Shown here: piece by piece, positions 7,475 through 16,519 of the stretch
Layout: the number at the start of each line of letters is the position of its first letter
How positions within the stretch are numbered: the first letter of the stretch is position 1
Program-made: the position numbers and the translations under genes
Assembly (NCBI GenBank): GCA_934255105.1
Contig: CAKQNH010000004.1
Coordinates: 1 to 28,765, forward strand
Length of the DNA stretch: 28,765 bases
Source of the DNA: an uncultured Pirellulaceae bacterium
Lineage (GTDB): Bacteria > Planctomycetota > Planctomycetia > Pirellulales > Pirellulaceae
Direction: 5' to 3'
The notes under the pieces: generated by a model
What the model saw: the letters and a program-made list of their open reading frames with translations, nothing else
Database searches by the model: none
What the model was told of the DNA's origin: nothing

Positions 7475-8797
7475 ATGAAGACTATCAATCAGCCTACCCG
7501 TACACCGGAACAGTCCAAAGCGGACGAATTCGATCAAGTCAAACGACGGATTCATAATAAGCTGGTCGACAAGCTAGATTTGAGCCGTATTGGCGATATG
7601 AAAGGCGAGCAGCTCCGACGCGAAATTCGCTTAGTAGTCGAGCATTTGTGCGATGCAGAAAATACGCTGCTCAACCGCACTGAACGCGATCGCATTATCG
7701 AAGAGGTACTCGACGAGACATTTGGTCTGGGCCCTCTTGAGTTTTTGCTCAAAGACTCAACGATCAGCGATATCATGATCAACGGACCGAAGAGCATCTT
7801 TGTCGAACGCAACGGTCGCTTGGAGAAGACCTCCGTCGAATTCCGCGACAACACTCACCTGATGCAAATTATCGACCGCATCGTCTCCAAAGTTGGTCGG
7901 CGAGTGGATGAGACATCCCCCATGGTCGATGCGCGTTTGGAGGATGGTTCACGGGTCAATGCGATCATTCCACCGCTGGCACTCGACGGTGCGTGCGTCT
8001 CGATTCGCCGCTTCGGTTCCAATCCCCTCAAGTTGGAAGACTTGCTGAACTACAAAGCCTTGACCCCTGAGATGGTGATGCTGCTGGAAGGCTGCATTAA
8101 GGCTCGTTTGAACATGATCATTTGTGGTGGTACGGGTTCTGGTAAAACCACGCTGCTCAACACGCTCAGCAGCTTCATCCCCAACGACCAGCGGATCGTG
8201 ACGATTGAGGACGCGGCGGAATTGCAACTGCAGCAGGATCACGTCGTTCGTTTAGAAACTCGCCCACGCAATATCGAAGGCAACGGTGCCGTAACAGCTA
8301 CAGACCTGGTGAAAAACGCCTTGCGGATGCGGCCAGAGCGAATCATCATCGGCGAATGCCGGGGGGGTGAAACGTTAGACATGTTGCAGGCTATGAACAC
8401 GGGACACGATGGCTCGTTGACTACAATTCACGCCAACAATCCGCGTGACGGAGTAGCGCGTTTGGAGACGTTGGTGATGATGGCCGGGTATGACTTGCCG
8501 ATTAAGGCGATTCGTCAACAGTTGTCTAGCGCCGTGAATTTGATCATCCAAGCCAACCGTTTGCAGGGTGGTCCTCGCCGTGTGACGCACATCACTGAAA
8601 TCACCGGTATGGAGCAAGATACGGTGGTGATGCAGGACATTTTCAGATTTGTGCAGGACGGCATCGATCCCGAAGGCCGCGCCCATGGACATTTCGAATG
8701 CACGGGCGTCCGTCCGAGCTTCATGCACCGCCTGGAATCGGCCGGAGTCCGTTTGCCGGCCAGCGCGTTCCGCGAACGCAGGATCATGGACGCCTAG
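7475..8797 (+). CDS. cpaF: CpaF/TadA family secretion ATPase (Tad pilus motor)
   Basis: A 440-residue hexameric ATPase of the type II/IV secretion superfamily that powers assembly of Flp/Tad pili at the inner membrane. Visible motifs, numbered from the ATG at 7475: N-terminal domain [20 protein letters not shown] (about 86-105), Walker [10 protein letters not shown] (218-226), Walker B region [11 protein letters not shown] (289-299) and the His box [12 protein letters not shown] (310-321). An in-frame TTG at 7466 could also be read as the start; I chose ATG 7475 because AGGA at 7462-7465 lies at suitable distance. Length is normal for CpaF. Downstream tadB and tadC on the same strand complete the motor/platform module. 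The pilin, prepilin peptidase, secretin and TadZ genes are not in this window. Confidence 0.95.
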   Translation: MKTINQPTRTPEQSKADEFDQVKRRIHNKLVDKLDLSRIGDMKGEQLRREIRLVVEHLCDAENTLLNRTERDRIIEEVLDETFGLGPLEFLLKDSTISDIMINGPKSIFVERNGRLEKTSVEFRDNTHLMQIIDRIVSKVGRRVDETSPMVDARLEDGSRVNAIIPPLALDGACVSIRRFGSNPLKLEDLLNYKALTPEMVMLLEGCIKARLNMIICGGTGSGKTTLLNTLSSFIPNDQRIVTIEDAAELQLQQDHVVRLETRPRNIEGNGAVTATDLVKNALRMRPERIIIGECRGGETLDMLQAMNTGHDGSLTTIHANNPRDGVARLETLVMMAGYDLPIKAIRQQLSSAVNLIIQANRLQGGPRRVTHITEITGMEQDTVVMQDIFRFVQDGIDPEGRAHGHFECTGVRPSFMHRLESAGVRLPASAFRERRIMDA

Positions 8798-8843
8798 TCC
8801 AGGCTGCGTCCAATGAGATTGTAACTAACCCGAAGAGTCTAAC

Positions 8844-9806
8844 ATGCTTCCAATTGTAATTGTTATAGCCGTAGGAATCGGTGTCACCGCGTTGATTGCT
8901 GGTACTGCATTAGCCCTACAACCGCGCACCGACAACACGGCTGAGAGTCGTTTGTCGATATTGACCAGTGCCAGGCGCGGAGCCGCAGATCGCGAAGAGG
9001 CGAGTCTGCTTACCAGCAGTTCTTTGGATGACAGTACGACTCAGGCGGATCAGTTCCTGGCGCGATTTGGCAATATCAATCGGTTGATGGAGCAAGCCAA
9101 TGTGGAGATGTCGGGCGCAAAGTTCTTGACCATCTGCGTAGCCTGCGCTGCAGCAGGCGCGGCAATATGTCTAGCCACTCCAACCCCTAAATATTTGTTA
9201 CCTGCCTTTGTGATTATACCCGGCGGGTTGCCGCTGTTGTGGTTGCTACAAAAACGCAAGCGACGCTTCAAACGCTTCAACGAGCAGCTCCCCGAGGGCT
9301 TGGAACTACTCAGCCGCTCGCTGCGTGCCGGACACTCTTTGGCGGCGGGATTCGGCCTGATCGCCAGCGAGATGCATGATCCCTTGGGAAGTGAATTTGG
9401 ACGAGCTTTCGAAGAGCAGAATCTCGGCATTACGCTTGAGGAAGCTTTGGAGGGAATGACAGAACGCGTACCCAATATGGACTTGCGCTTCTTTGCCACG
9501 GCGGTCATGCTGCAGCGACAAACCGGTGGTGACCTGGCAGAAATCTTGGACAAGATCGGATCGTTGATCCGCGAGCGATTCAAACTGTCCGGAGCTATTC
9601 AAGCGTTGACGGGCGAAGGGCGACTATCGGGTGTCGTCTTGCTCTCGCTGCCGCCAGCATTGTACGCGGTCATGCTGTATTTGAACAATGAGTATGCCAT
9701 GGTGCTGATGCGAGATGAGACGGGGCGCATGTTGTTGGGCGGAGCCCTAGTCATGCAATTCGTAGGCGCTTTGGTTATTCGTAAGATTATTAATATCAAG
9801 GTCTAA
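8844..9806 (+). CDS. tadB: TadB inner-membrane platform protein (GspF domain)
   Basis: A 320-residue membrane protein. It has an N-terminal membrane segment (about residues 3-25), a polar region, a pair of hydrophobic segments at about 95-135, and a cytoplasmic GspF/T2SSF domain from about 145 to 275 (LPEGLELLSRSLRAGHSLAAGF, LQRQTGGDLAEILDKIGSLIRER), followed by two C-terminal segments. This layout is that of TadB, which with TadC forms the platform that couples the CpaF motor to pilin extraction. It starts 46 bases after cpaF and ends three bases before tadC, so an operon is very likely. Confidence 0.93.
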   Translation: MLPIVIVIAVGIGVTALIAGTALALQPRTDNTAESRLSILTSARRGAADREEASLLTSSSLDDSTTQADQFLARFGNINRLMEQANVEMSGAKFLTICVACAAAGAAICLATPTPKYLLPAFVIIPGGLPLLWLLQKRKRRFKRFNEQLPEGLELLSRSLRAGHSLAAGFGLIASEMHDPLGSEFGRAFEEQNLGITLEEALEGMTERVPNMDLRFFATAVMLQRQTGGDLAEILDKIGSLIRERFKLSGAIQALTGEGRLSGVVLLSLPPALYAVMLYLNNEYAMVLMRDETGRMLLGGALVMQFVGALVIRKIINIKV

Positions 9807-9809
9807 GTC

Positions 9810-10778
9810 ATGTTGCTTGCATTCTTATCCAACGCAGTTATTCTGCCGATTGCCGTCTTCGTCGCCATCGGAGCTATCGCATGGTTCGCCCTGGGGTACA
9901 TTTTTTCACCCGAGGATGATCGCGCCGAACAACGCTTGGCCGAGTTGAGCGACCCACGCGGACGGAGCAATAAAAACAACAGTAAGAGTCAAGCCTTCCA
10001 GCGAGCGCTCTCCAAGAGCGCTCCTAAGCTGGCCAAGTCGCTGACGCCGACCAATGAAAAGGAGATGAGCAAACTACGCCAGTCGCTGGTCGAGGCCGGC
10101 TTCCGTAGCGAGACGGCACCGGTAACCTACTTGGCTCTGCGAGCCGTTGTCGGCTTAGCATTTTTGGTACTCGGCAGTGGCGGGTCGCTACTGGTGTACG
10201 GCTTTACCAGTGCGGCTATCATCCGCACACTCTTTATTGGAGCGGCCGGCTTCTACCTTCCCATTTTAGTCTTAAGCCAACTCGGGCGACGCCGCAAACA
10301 GCAAATCTTTTACGGTCTGCCAGACGCGCTCGACTCGATGGTCGTGTGCGTGGAAGCTGGCTTGGGGCTGGATCAAGCCATGCGTCGCGTGGCTACGGAA
10401 ATGAAGAAGAGCTATCGCATCATTGCCGATGAATTTGGTATGTGCAACCTACACTTGCAAATGGGGCGAGCACGCAATCAAGTCTTGAATGACCTGGGAG
10501 TCCGTACCGGTGTAGATGACCTGCGAGCCCTAGCGTCAATCCTGGTTCAAGCTGACAAGTTTGGCTCGAGCGTGGCCACGGCGCTGCGAGTTCAAAGCGA
10601 TTCCATGCGCGTCAGACGCCATCAAATCGCTGAAGAAAAAGCTGCCAAGACCGCCGTTAAGTTAATCTTCCCACTAGTGTTGTTCATTTTCCCAGGCATT
10701 TTCGTGGTGCTAGTCGGCCCTGCCGGTATCCAGATGGCTCGCGAGATGTTCCCAGCCATGAGTGGAAGTGGCAACTAG
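9810..10778 (+). CDS. tadC: TadC inner-membrane platform protein (GspF domain)
   Basis: A 322-residue paralogue of TadB. It has membrane segments at about 10-31, 108-130, 136-157 and 290-312 and a GspF domain from about 172 to 305 containing LPDALDSMVVCVEAGLGLDQAM and LVQADKFGSSVATALRVQSDSMRVRR, which are TadC-type signatures. TadC partners TadB in the Tad/Flp pilus platform. The start codon lies three bases after the tadB stop, so translation is probably coupled. It appears to be the last gene of the module; beyond it lies a gene relic on the other strand. Confidence 0.93.
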   Translation: MLLAFLSNAVILPIAVFVAIGAIAWFALGYIFSPEDDRAEQRLAELSDPRGRSNKNNSKSQAFQRALSKSAPKLAKSLTPTNEKEMSKLRQSLVEAGFRSETAPVTYLALRAVVGLAFLVLGSGGSLLVYGFTSAAIIRTLFIGAAGFYLPILVLSQLGRRRKQQIFYGLPDALDSMVVCVEAGLGLDQAMRRVATEMKKSYRIIADEFGMCNLHLQMGRARNQVLNDLGVRTGVDDLRALASILVQADKFGSSVATALRVQSDSMRVRRHQIAEEKAAKTAVKLIFPLVLFIFPGIFVVLVGPAGIQMAREMFPAMSGSGN

Positions 10779-10819
10779 TTTTGTATAGAACTGCTGCTAT
10801 TGCACTGACGCAGTTCAGC

Positions 10820-11016
10820 CTATCGGGAATCCGAAATGTCCTTGATTTCAATGTTGCGGTAGAGCACTGCGGCGCCTTCGACTGGAGATAGAATTCTCCC
10901 CGTTCTAAAGGGATCCAGTCTTCGCCAGTGCTATTCAATCCACGAACGACATGGGTTCGTGGAGCGAACTTCTTTTCGCCCCAACGGTATTCAAAGCGAA
11001 GGTGGTATAGCCCAAA
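10820..11016 (-). pseudogene. Relic of a DUF1080 (3-keto-disaccharide hydrolase-like) gene
   Basis: Minus-strand translation from 11016 gives LRFEYRWGEKKFAPRTHVVR, the typical N-terminal strand of DUF1080 domains. It runs directly into TGEDWIPLERGEFYLQS, which belongs to the C-terminal end of such domains. Then, after a one-base frameshift around 10876-10884, it continues as EGAAVLYRNIEIKDISDSR and a TAG stop at 10820-10822. The middle of the domain is missing, there is a stop just upstream of 11016, and the frame is broken, so it cannot be functional. DUF1080 proteins are a very large family in planctomycetes. The relic explains most of the gap between tadC and the giant membrane protein. 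Confidence 0.75.
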
Positions 11017-11234
11017 TCACTGCAGGTTTGAACCTGCGGTCATGTGCAGCGGAGACGCTGCTGCAGCAGGCAATAAAGCCGCTTGGGAGTAGCACCCGCG
11101 ACTTGGCGATACTTCGCAAGTCATTACCTTGTCCAGAGTTGCAGCAATGCAGGGGCTTTCTGCTGCGGTGTGGTACAGGCTTTGTATAGGAGACGATAGC
11201 GTTTGACTTTCGTCCCCCCACAAGGACCCCTCTC
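11017..11234. other. Upstream region of the giant membrane protein, no gene seen
   Basis: About 220 bases remain unexplained after the DUF1080 relic. A short perfect hairpin GCAGGTT-TG-AACCTGC lies at 11022-11037. An AAGGA at 11222-11226 is a good Shine-Dalgarno site for the ATG at 11235. I see no clear promoter. Confidence 0.4.
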
Positions 11235-14200
11235 ATGTTCCCACTCACAGACCACCCGCTCGATTCGCAGCAGGCAGAACATGCACTGCCCGCCGGGCTG
11301 CCAACGGAGTTGCCCCACTCGACACTCAATCGACAAAGCTCCTTCCTGGAACGTTTTGTCAACAGCTTCTTTCACCAAAACAACATCCGCTGGATGCTGG
11401 TGATCGGTGCGGCGATCGTGTTCGCATCGAGCTTAATGTTGGTTACGAACCAATGGAGTACCTGGCCAGTTGCGATCAAGTATGTGACGATTGTCACCTA
11501 CACGTGCGCAACCTATGTATTCGGGGAATTTGCCCGTCGACGTTTGGGATTGCAGGCAACCGCCAGCGTGATGCAAGTCCTCACGCTGCTGTTGCTGCCA
11601 ATTCCATTTCTATCGCTGCACTGGTTGGGCGCGGCAAATTGGATGGGTGTCGCTGAGAGTGCACTGCAAGCGGTGTTGTTGATCTTGCCAACCGCAGCCC
11701 TAACCTGGTTTCTCAGCCAACGAATCTTTGAACATTTGCTGCGCGGCCAACAACGCACGTTCCATCTCAGCTACTGCCTGCTGTGCGTGGCGGGTGCGGT
11801 GCCGTCCGTCCAGCGGATGGACTGGATCGATGCAGCCTGGACACCCTGGCTGGCGGCTGCAATCTCCACTGTATTTTGGCTGGTCATGACCGTGGGGGTC
11901 GTAAAGGTGAACCGCCATGTTTTTTGGATGGCCGAAGAGCATCGCTGGCCACGCATCTTCGGCTTCTTCCCTATCGCGCTACTCGGGGGGCAGTTCCTGA
12001 TTCTCCTGGCGACTCGAACCGCTTGGTCCATCAACGTTGAATGGTTGGGGTTTGGATGCGTGATGTTGGCGGCTACCATTTTTGCTACGGGGCGGTCGGT
12101 CGCGCAAGTTTTCAAACAGCGCACGGGAGATCTGGTGCGGCCACTCCCCTGGCCTATTGTGCTGCCGCTCTTCGTCGGCCTAGCCACGCTAGGGCTGGGC
12201 GTTGGGCTGTCCTTTATCGGCTTCAGCTTTACGGGAACGACAACCTATGCAGTCGTACCGACAGCGCTCGTGGCAGCAGGCATTGTATTGTGGGCGGGCC
12301 ATGAAACGCGACATTCGGGGTTCGTGTGGTGTGGTTTGATACTGCTCGTGGTAGCTTATCAATGCGCGCCAACTCTGGTAGAGGATTTGGTCGCGTCGGT
12401 TAAAGCTGGCGCGGCTGCAGCAGTCGATGAACAGCGCCTACCGCTGGCCTTCTACGGCTTGACTTATCTGCCGTTGCTGAGCATGTTGGCCATCACCAGC
12501 CGAATTATGGCCGATCGCCGCCGCTTCGAATTCAGCCGGCCCCTGCAAGCGTTCGTAACCCTCCTAAGCCTAGCCCTGCTCGGCCTCTCGCTAACACACT
12601 TGAAAGCCAGTTTTCCTGTGGCGGCGATCTCTGCCGCGAGCTTCACTGCGATGGCCGTGCTGTTTCGCGACCGACGGTACATCATCGGCAGCTTGGTAGC
12701 TTTGATAATAGCCACCGCGACTGTTGTACCTGTCGCCAACGCCATGCATTGGGTCGAGTGGCCCGAGCAACATATTTTAGTGGCGTTCGGACTACTGCTG
12801 GGCTTGATGACCCTGGCCAGTCCACTAGATCGATGGATAAATCGCATTCCGCTACCAGCCATTTTTGACCACTGCGGCCTGCTCGCCCCGGATGGCCAGG
12901 CTCGTGGCTTATTGCATCTGTGCAGTATTCTCTTGGCCCACGCACTGTCGTTGATTTGGATCGTGCTGTCTCTGGCTTATCTTCTGTCTCACGATCCGCA
13001 GTGGAACATGAGCCTAGCGGGAGGAGTGCTATTGATCTGCTTAGCACTACAGACCGCCCGGACCAAACACTATGCACTCGGCCTCAACTTGTGGGTTGTT
13101 GTCGCTCTCGTAGGATGGGTCGAATTGGTCAAGCGGGGCGGCAGTGTGGTAGATACCATCGGCGGCATGTCTATTGCGGTCGCCTGCATTGCCATCGCCG
13201 CGTGCGTCTTACTGCACAGGCTAAGTCTCCAGCAGTGGTCAGCCATGTTGAGTGCGCACAGGCTGCGATTTTGGATCGTCGCTCCGCGTACGCTCGGTAG
13301 CCGGATGCAGTTGGTCGGAGCGTTTGTGGGACCGCTCTGCGATGTCTGCGTAATAGCGACACTGTGTCTGGCTACCGCCGTTTACTTGCCGCTGATGCTG
13401 CTGGCTAACGCCACGCTCAGCCCAATATCATTACCCTTGGCGACCACTTTAGTGATCGCCGCCTGGGTCGCCCTGGCCGGCATTCTGCGACGGCAGGGTC
13501 TGATTGTTTTCAGCGTAATGGCCTTTCCACTGTGGCTCTCGACCATGGCTATCAGCCTGGCACCCCACTACGCTACCTATGTGGCCTTGCTCTTGCTGTG
13601 GAGTATTGGGCTATGCGGCATGTTCACTGTCGGACAGCGTTTGCTGGGCGACGGTCGGCCCAGCGACGATGAGCAAACCCAGGAGCTGAAATGGCTTGGA
13701 TTCACAATCAGCCGCTATAGCGCACACGGCCTGTTGTTCATACTAGTTGGAAGCTTGTTCTACCTGGACTGGTATATTCTGGCGGCCGCAGCAATTGCGG
13801 CCAGCACGTTAGGCTACCTCAGACCCACTCGACGCCTCGCCGAAGTGGCGGGTTGGGCTGTCTTGGCTCACGTGCTCAGCTTCTATGTCGTCGAACTTGC
13901 GTTGGGCAACCACGGCTGGATATTTTCAGTCTCACCGATGACTTGGTTGCGTTCCGTCCCCTATATCCTACCGCTGGTAGTCGGTGGTGTAGCGTTGTTT
14001 GACCTGGTGTTATTTGAGCGACCATGGCGCACAGCTTCTCCCGAACTCGTAGACAGTTGGTCGGCGGTGCTACGCTTGGCTTTCGCGTTGGGTATTGTTG
14101 TTAGCTTGGTTGGAGGCCAACTGGTGCCCCTGGAGATCGCACTTATCGCAGCTTCGATAGTTGTCATGGCTGCTGTGGAGATCTGCGTTTCCGTGCGACT

Positions 14201-15074
14201 GCAATCAGTGCAACGGTTGTGGATGGGGTTGCTTCATTGCGTTCTAGCCATAACCTTCCTGATTGCGCAGCATGTACTGGTCATTGGCGCGGGCATTGGG
14301 CAATTGGTATTGTTGAGCGTAGCACTGGCTGCGCTTACCCTGTGGCGCTACATTGCCGAGCATCCACGTTTTGGTTTCGCGGCGGAGACATGCCAGCGGA
14401 TCGGTCTGATCCTGCCGGGATGCGTTGCGTTGTGGGGCGTGCATGCCAGCTTCTTCGATACGGTCGGAGGATTTGCAGTAGGAGCGCATTCAGCGGTCAG
14501 CACGCTGGCTATGTTGTCGGCAGCGGCCATCTATTTCTATCACGGCACGGCCACTGGGCAGCGGCAGTACGTGCTGCTGGCACTGGCGGTTCTCAATGTC
14601 GCACTGGCGCTGGCCTGGCGCGCATTCCAATGGTACGACCTGCAGCTATATCTGGTGCCACTGGGAGTGAGCGTAATTGCACTTGTCGAATTGATGCGCA
14701 AGGAGATCCCGGCCAGTGCGCACGATACCTTGCGCTATGTCGGAGCGTTGACCATCTTGGTCTCGCCGATGCTAGAAATACTCAGCGGCAGTTGGTGGCA
14801 CTTGCTGTCGTTGCTGGTGCTGTGTGTCTGCGTCGTGTTGGCATCGATCGGCTTGCGACTGCGTGCATTGATGTTTACGGGAAGTGCGTTTTTGCTAATC
14901 GATTTGGTAGCTATGGTGATTCACTCGAGCCTAGATCATCCGCAAGTATTGTGGGTCGCTGGCTTGGGGATTGGCGCAGGGGTCATTGCTTTGGCTGCGA
15001 TCTGCGAGAACCAGCGTGAGCATCTGCTCGCCCGCATCCGCCTGTTGTCTGCGGAGCTGGCCACGTGGCGTTAA
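11235..15074 (+). CDS. Giant polytopic membrane protein of unknown function (1279 aa)
   Basis: The protein has a short polar N-terminus of about 50 residues and then an almost unbroken series of hydrophobic helices to the C-terminus, by eye more than 30 membrane segments. Examples are WMLVIGAAIVFASSLMLV, VLTLLLLPIPFLSLHWLG and LLVLCVCVVLASIGLRLRAL. I see no soluble domain, nucleotide-binding motif or conserved charged motif that names a transporter family. The overall look recalls large predicted membrane proteins annotated as DUF2157/DUF2339-like, but I cannot confirm this. AAGGA at 11222-11226 supports the start. It is followed 77 bases later by pspA, a membrane-integrity protein. The relevance of that pairing is inference. 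Codon use appears normal for the region. Confidence 0.85.
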   Translation: MFPLTDHPLDSQQAEHALPAGLPTELPHSTLNRQSSFLERFVNSFFHQNNIRWMLVIGAAIVFASSLMLVTNQWSTWPVAIKYVTIVTYTCATYVFGEFARRRLGLQATASVMQVLTLLLLPIPFLSLHWLGAANWMGVAESALQAVLLILPTAALTWFLSQRIFEHLLRGQQRTFHLSYCLLCVAGAVPSVQRMDWIDAAWTPWLAAAISTVFWLVMTVGVVKVNRHVFWMAEEHRWPRIFGFFPIALLGGQFLILLATRTAWSINVEWLGFGCVMLAATIFATGRSVAQVFKQRTGDLVRPLPWPIVLPLFVGLATLGLGVGLSFIGFSFTGTTTYAVVPTALVAAGIVLWAGHETRHSGFVWCGLILLVVAYQCAPTLVEDLVASVKAGAAAAVDEQRLPLAFYGLTYLPLLSMLAITSRIMADRRRFEFSRPLQAFVTLLSLALLGLSLTHLKASFPVAAISAASFTAMAVLFRDRRYIIGSLVALIIATATVVPVANAMHWVEWPEQHILVAFGLLLGLMTLASPLDRWINRIPLPAIFDHCGLLAPDGQARGLLHLCSILLAHALSLIWIVLSLAYLLSHDPQWNMSLAGGVLLICLALQTARTKHYALGLNLWVVVALVGWVELVKRGGSVVDTIGGMSIAVACIAIAACVLLHRLSLQQWSAMLSAHRLRFWIVAPRTLGSRMQLVGAFVGPLCDVCVIATLCLATAVYLPLMLLANATLSPISLPLATTLVIAAWVALAGILRRQGLIVFSVMAFPLWLSTMAISLAPHYATYVALLLLWSIGLCGMFTVGQRLLGDGRPSDDEQTQELKWLGFTISRYSAHGLLFILVGSLFYLDWYILAAAAIAASTLGYLRPTRRLAEVAGWAVLAHVLSFYVVELALGNHGWIFSVSPMTWLRSVPYILPLVVGGVALFDLVLFERPWRTASPELVDSWSAVLRLAFALGIVVSLVGGQLVPLEIALIAASIVVMAAVEICVSVRLQSVQRLWMGLLHCVLAITFLIAQHVLVIGAGIGQLVLLSVALAALTLWRYIAEHPRFGFAAETCQRIGLILPGCVALWGVHASFFDTVGGFAVGAHSAVSTLAMLSAAAIYFYHGTATGQRQYVLLALAVLNVALALAWRAFQWYDLQLYLVPLGVSVIALVELMRKEIPASAHDTLRYVGALTILVSPMLEILSGSWWHLLSLLVLCVCVVLASIGLRLRALMFTGSAFLLIDLVAMVIHSSLDHPQVLWVAGLGIGAGVIALAAICENQREHLLARIRLLSAELATWR

Positions 15075-15151
15075 CTATCATCCATCGCTCGATGCGATGT
15101 ATCGAAACGTATTTTTTGTGTTTGTCGAAACTTTTCTTAAAGGTACTCAAA

Positions 15152-15829
15152 ATGAAATGGCTCAATCAATTCTCGCTGGTCATGCGTTCAAGCCTAACGA
15201 CGCTCCGTGAGAGCGTGGAGAATCCAGAGCGGATGCTGCATCAACTGGTCATCGACATGGAGCAGGAACTGGACACGGTTCGCGCCAGCGTGGCAGAAGC
15301 GGTAGCTGACGAAATTCAGATGCGGAAGCGTGCAGCCCGCGAAGCGGAGGAGGCGGAGGGTTGGATGCAGCGCGCTGCATCAGCCATGAAACGCGGGGAC
15401 GAAGCCAGCGCGAAAGCAGCTCTGCAGCAGAAGTTGGCCGCCGCTGCGCGCGCCCAACGACTGGCTGAGGAACACGCCAAGCAGCGATCAGAGGTTGTCA
15501 AACTGCGCGAGGCCGTGCTCGATTTGGAGGACAAGATCCGCCAAGCCAAGCAAAAGCGTACGCTGTTGGTGGCCAGGCTGTCGCGGGCCGCGTCGACGCA
15601 AAAGATCCACACCGCGCTGGATCGTACCAGCAGCGATTCCGCCTTTGCCCAATTCAATCGCTTGGAGGACAAAGTCGACCGCCAGGAAGCTCTCACGGAA
15701 GCCTGGGATCAAATGGACGGCAAAGATCCCGACGCCCGCGAGCTCCAGCGACAGTTTGAAGCCGCCGAGCGCGAGCAGCTTTTGCAAGTCGAATTGGAGC
15801 TGCTTAAGACCCGCGTCGACCCCGAGTAG
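15152..15829 (+). CDS. pspA: PspA/IM30 family membrane-stress protein
   Basis: A 225-residue, almost fully helical protein of the PspA/Vipp1 (IM30) family, which binds and stabilises the inner membrane under stress as ESCRT-III-like oligomers. The N-terminal amphipathic helix and the conserved RESVENPERMLHQLVIDMEQEL stretch (two pieces: RESVENPERML and DMEQEL) are diagnostic, followed by long coiled-coil heptads rich in Ala, Glu, Lys and Arg (about 40-150) and a final helical part to residue 225. I chose ATG 15152, preceded by AAAGG at suitable spacing. A longer in-frame start at 15065 overlaps the preceding gene and lacks family similarity. There is no pspF, pspB or pspC nearby. The upstream giant membrane protein and downstream flagellar genes share its strand. 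Confidence 0.92.
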   Translation: MKWLNQFSLVMRSSLTTLRESVENPERMLHQLVIDMEQELDTVRASVAEAVADEIQMRKRAAREAEEAEGWMQRAASAMKRGDEASAKAALQQKLAAAARAQRLAEEHAKQRSEVVKLREAVLDLEDKIRQAKQKRTLLVARLSRAASTQKIHTALDRTSSDSAFAQFNRLEDKVDRQEALTEAWDQMDGKDPDARELQRQFEAAEREQLLQVELELLKTRVDPE

Positions 15830-16002
15830 ATATCACCCCGATAGTGCCGCCCCGATATTACTGTCGAGTTAACTTGAACAATACTGCAGGTAAAGGCCGA
15901 TTAAAGGATTGCGGTGCATTGTTTTAGCGGCAGTAAGGTCTTTGGAACCGCGGGGTTTTGCAAGCACCGGGGTCGTCCGATGTCCCACGAAAGGCTCGCT
16001 TT

Positions 16003-16494
16003 ATGGAAGATGCGAATTTGCTGACAGCTCGACTGGAAGCGTACTTAGTGCGCTTATCCGAGATCGGCGGTCGCTGGTCCGAGTGGCTGGCAGGAAATGA
16101 ATTAGCGGCGATCGATGACGACTATCGTCCTTTGCAAGCATTGCAGCCCGAGGCAGAGGCGTTATTCCTGGAGCTCAAACAGGTGATGCTCGACCGTCAA
16201 CAATTGCTGGATGACGCGCGGCAGTGTGGTTTGCCGCACAATGACCTATCCGCTTTGGCTCAAGGCCTACCTGCCTGGAATAAGCCCAGCTTGCGAACCA
16301 GCCTCATGTCGGCGCGCCAGCAATTGGCCAGTCTACGCCGCTTACATGTCGCGACCTGGGTAATGCTCAATCAAGCCATGCAGTACTACGAAGGGGCCTT
16401 GCAGTTATTGATGGTTGGCAATCTTCCGCATGTGTATCACTCGCCTCGATACGACGACGCTGGCGGTGGGCGACTGCTCGACCAAAGTCTGTAA
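16003..16494 (+). CDS. FlgN-like flagellar export chaperone
   Basis: A 163-residue mostly helical protein directly upstream of flgK, the usual place for FlgN, the cytoplasmic chaperone that delivers FlgK and FlgL to the flagellar export gate. The sequence has long helices such as LLTARLEAYLVRLSEIGGRWSEWL and SARQQLASLRRLHVATWVMLNQAMQYYEG. The latter resembles the C-terminal part of FlgN domains, where a Y-G ends the fold. Sequence conservation in this family is poor, so position counts heavily. Start chosen at ATG 16003 with AAGG at 15991-15994; in-frame upstream starts exist from 15958. The gap to flgK is 25 bases. Confidence 0.65.
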   Translation: MEDANLLTARLEAYLVRLSEIGGRWSEWLAGNELAAIDDDYRPLQALQPEAEALFLELKQVMLDRQQLLDDARQCGLPHNDLSALAQGLPAWNKPSLRTSLMSARQQLASLRRLHVATWVMLNQAMQYYEGALQLLMVGNLPHVYHSPRYDDAGGGRLLDQSL

Positions 16495-16519
16495 CGCACG
16501 GCATCACTGAAAAGATTCT

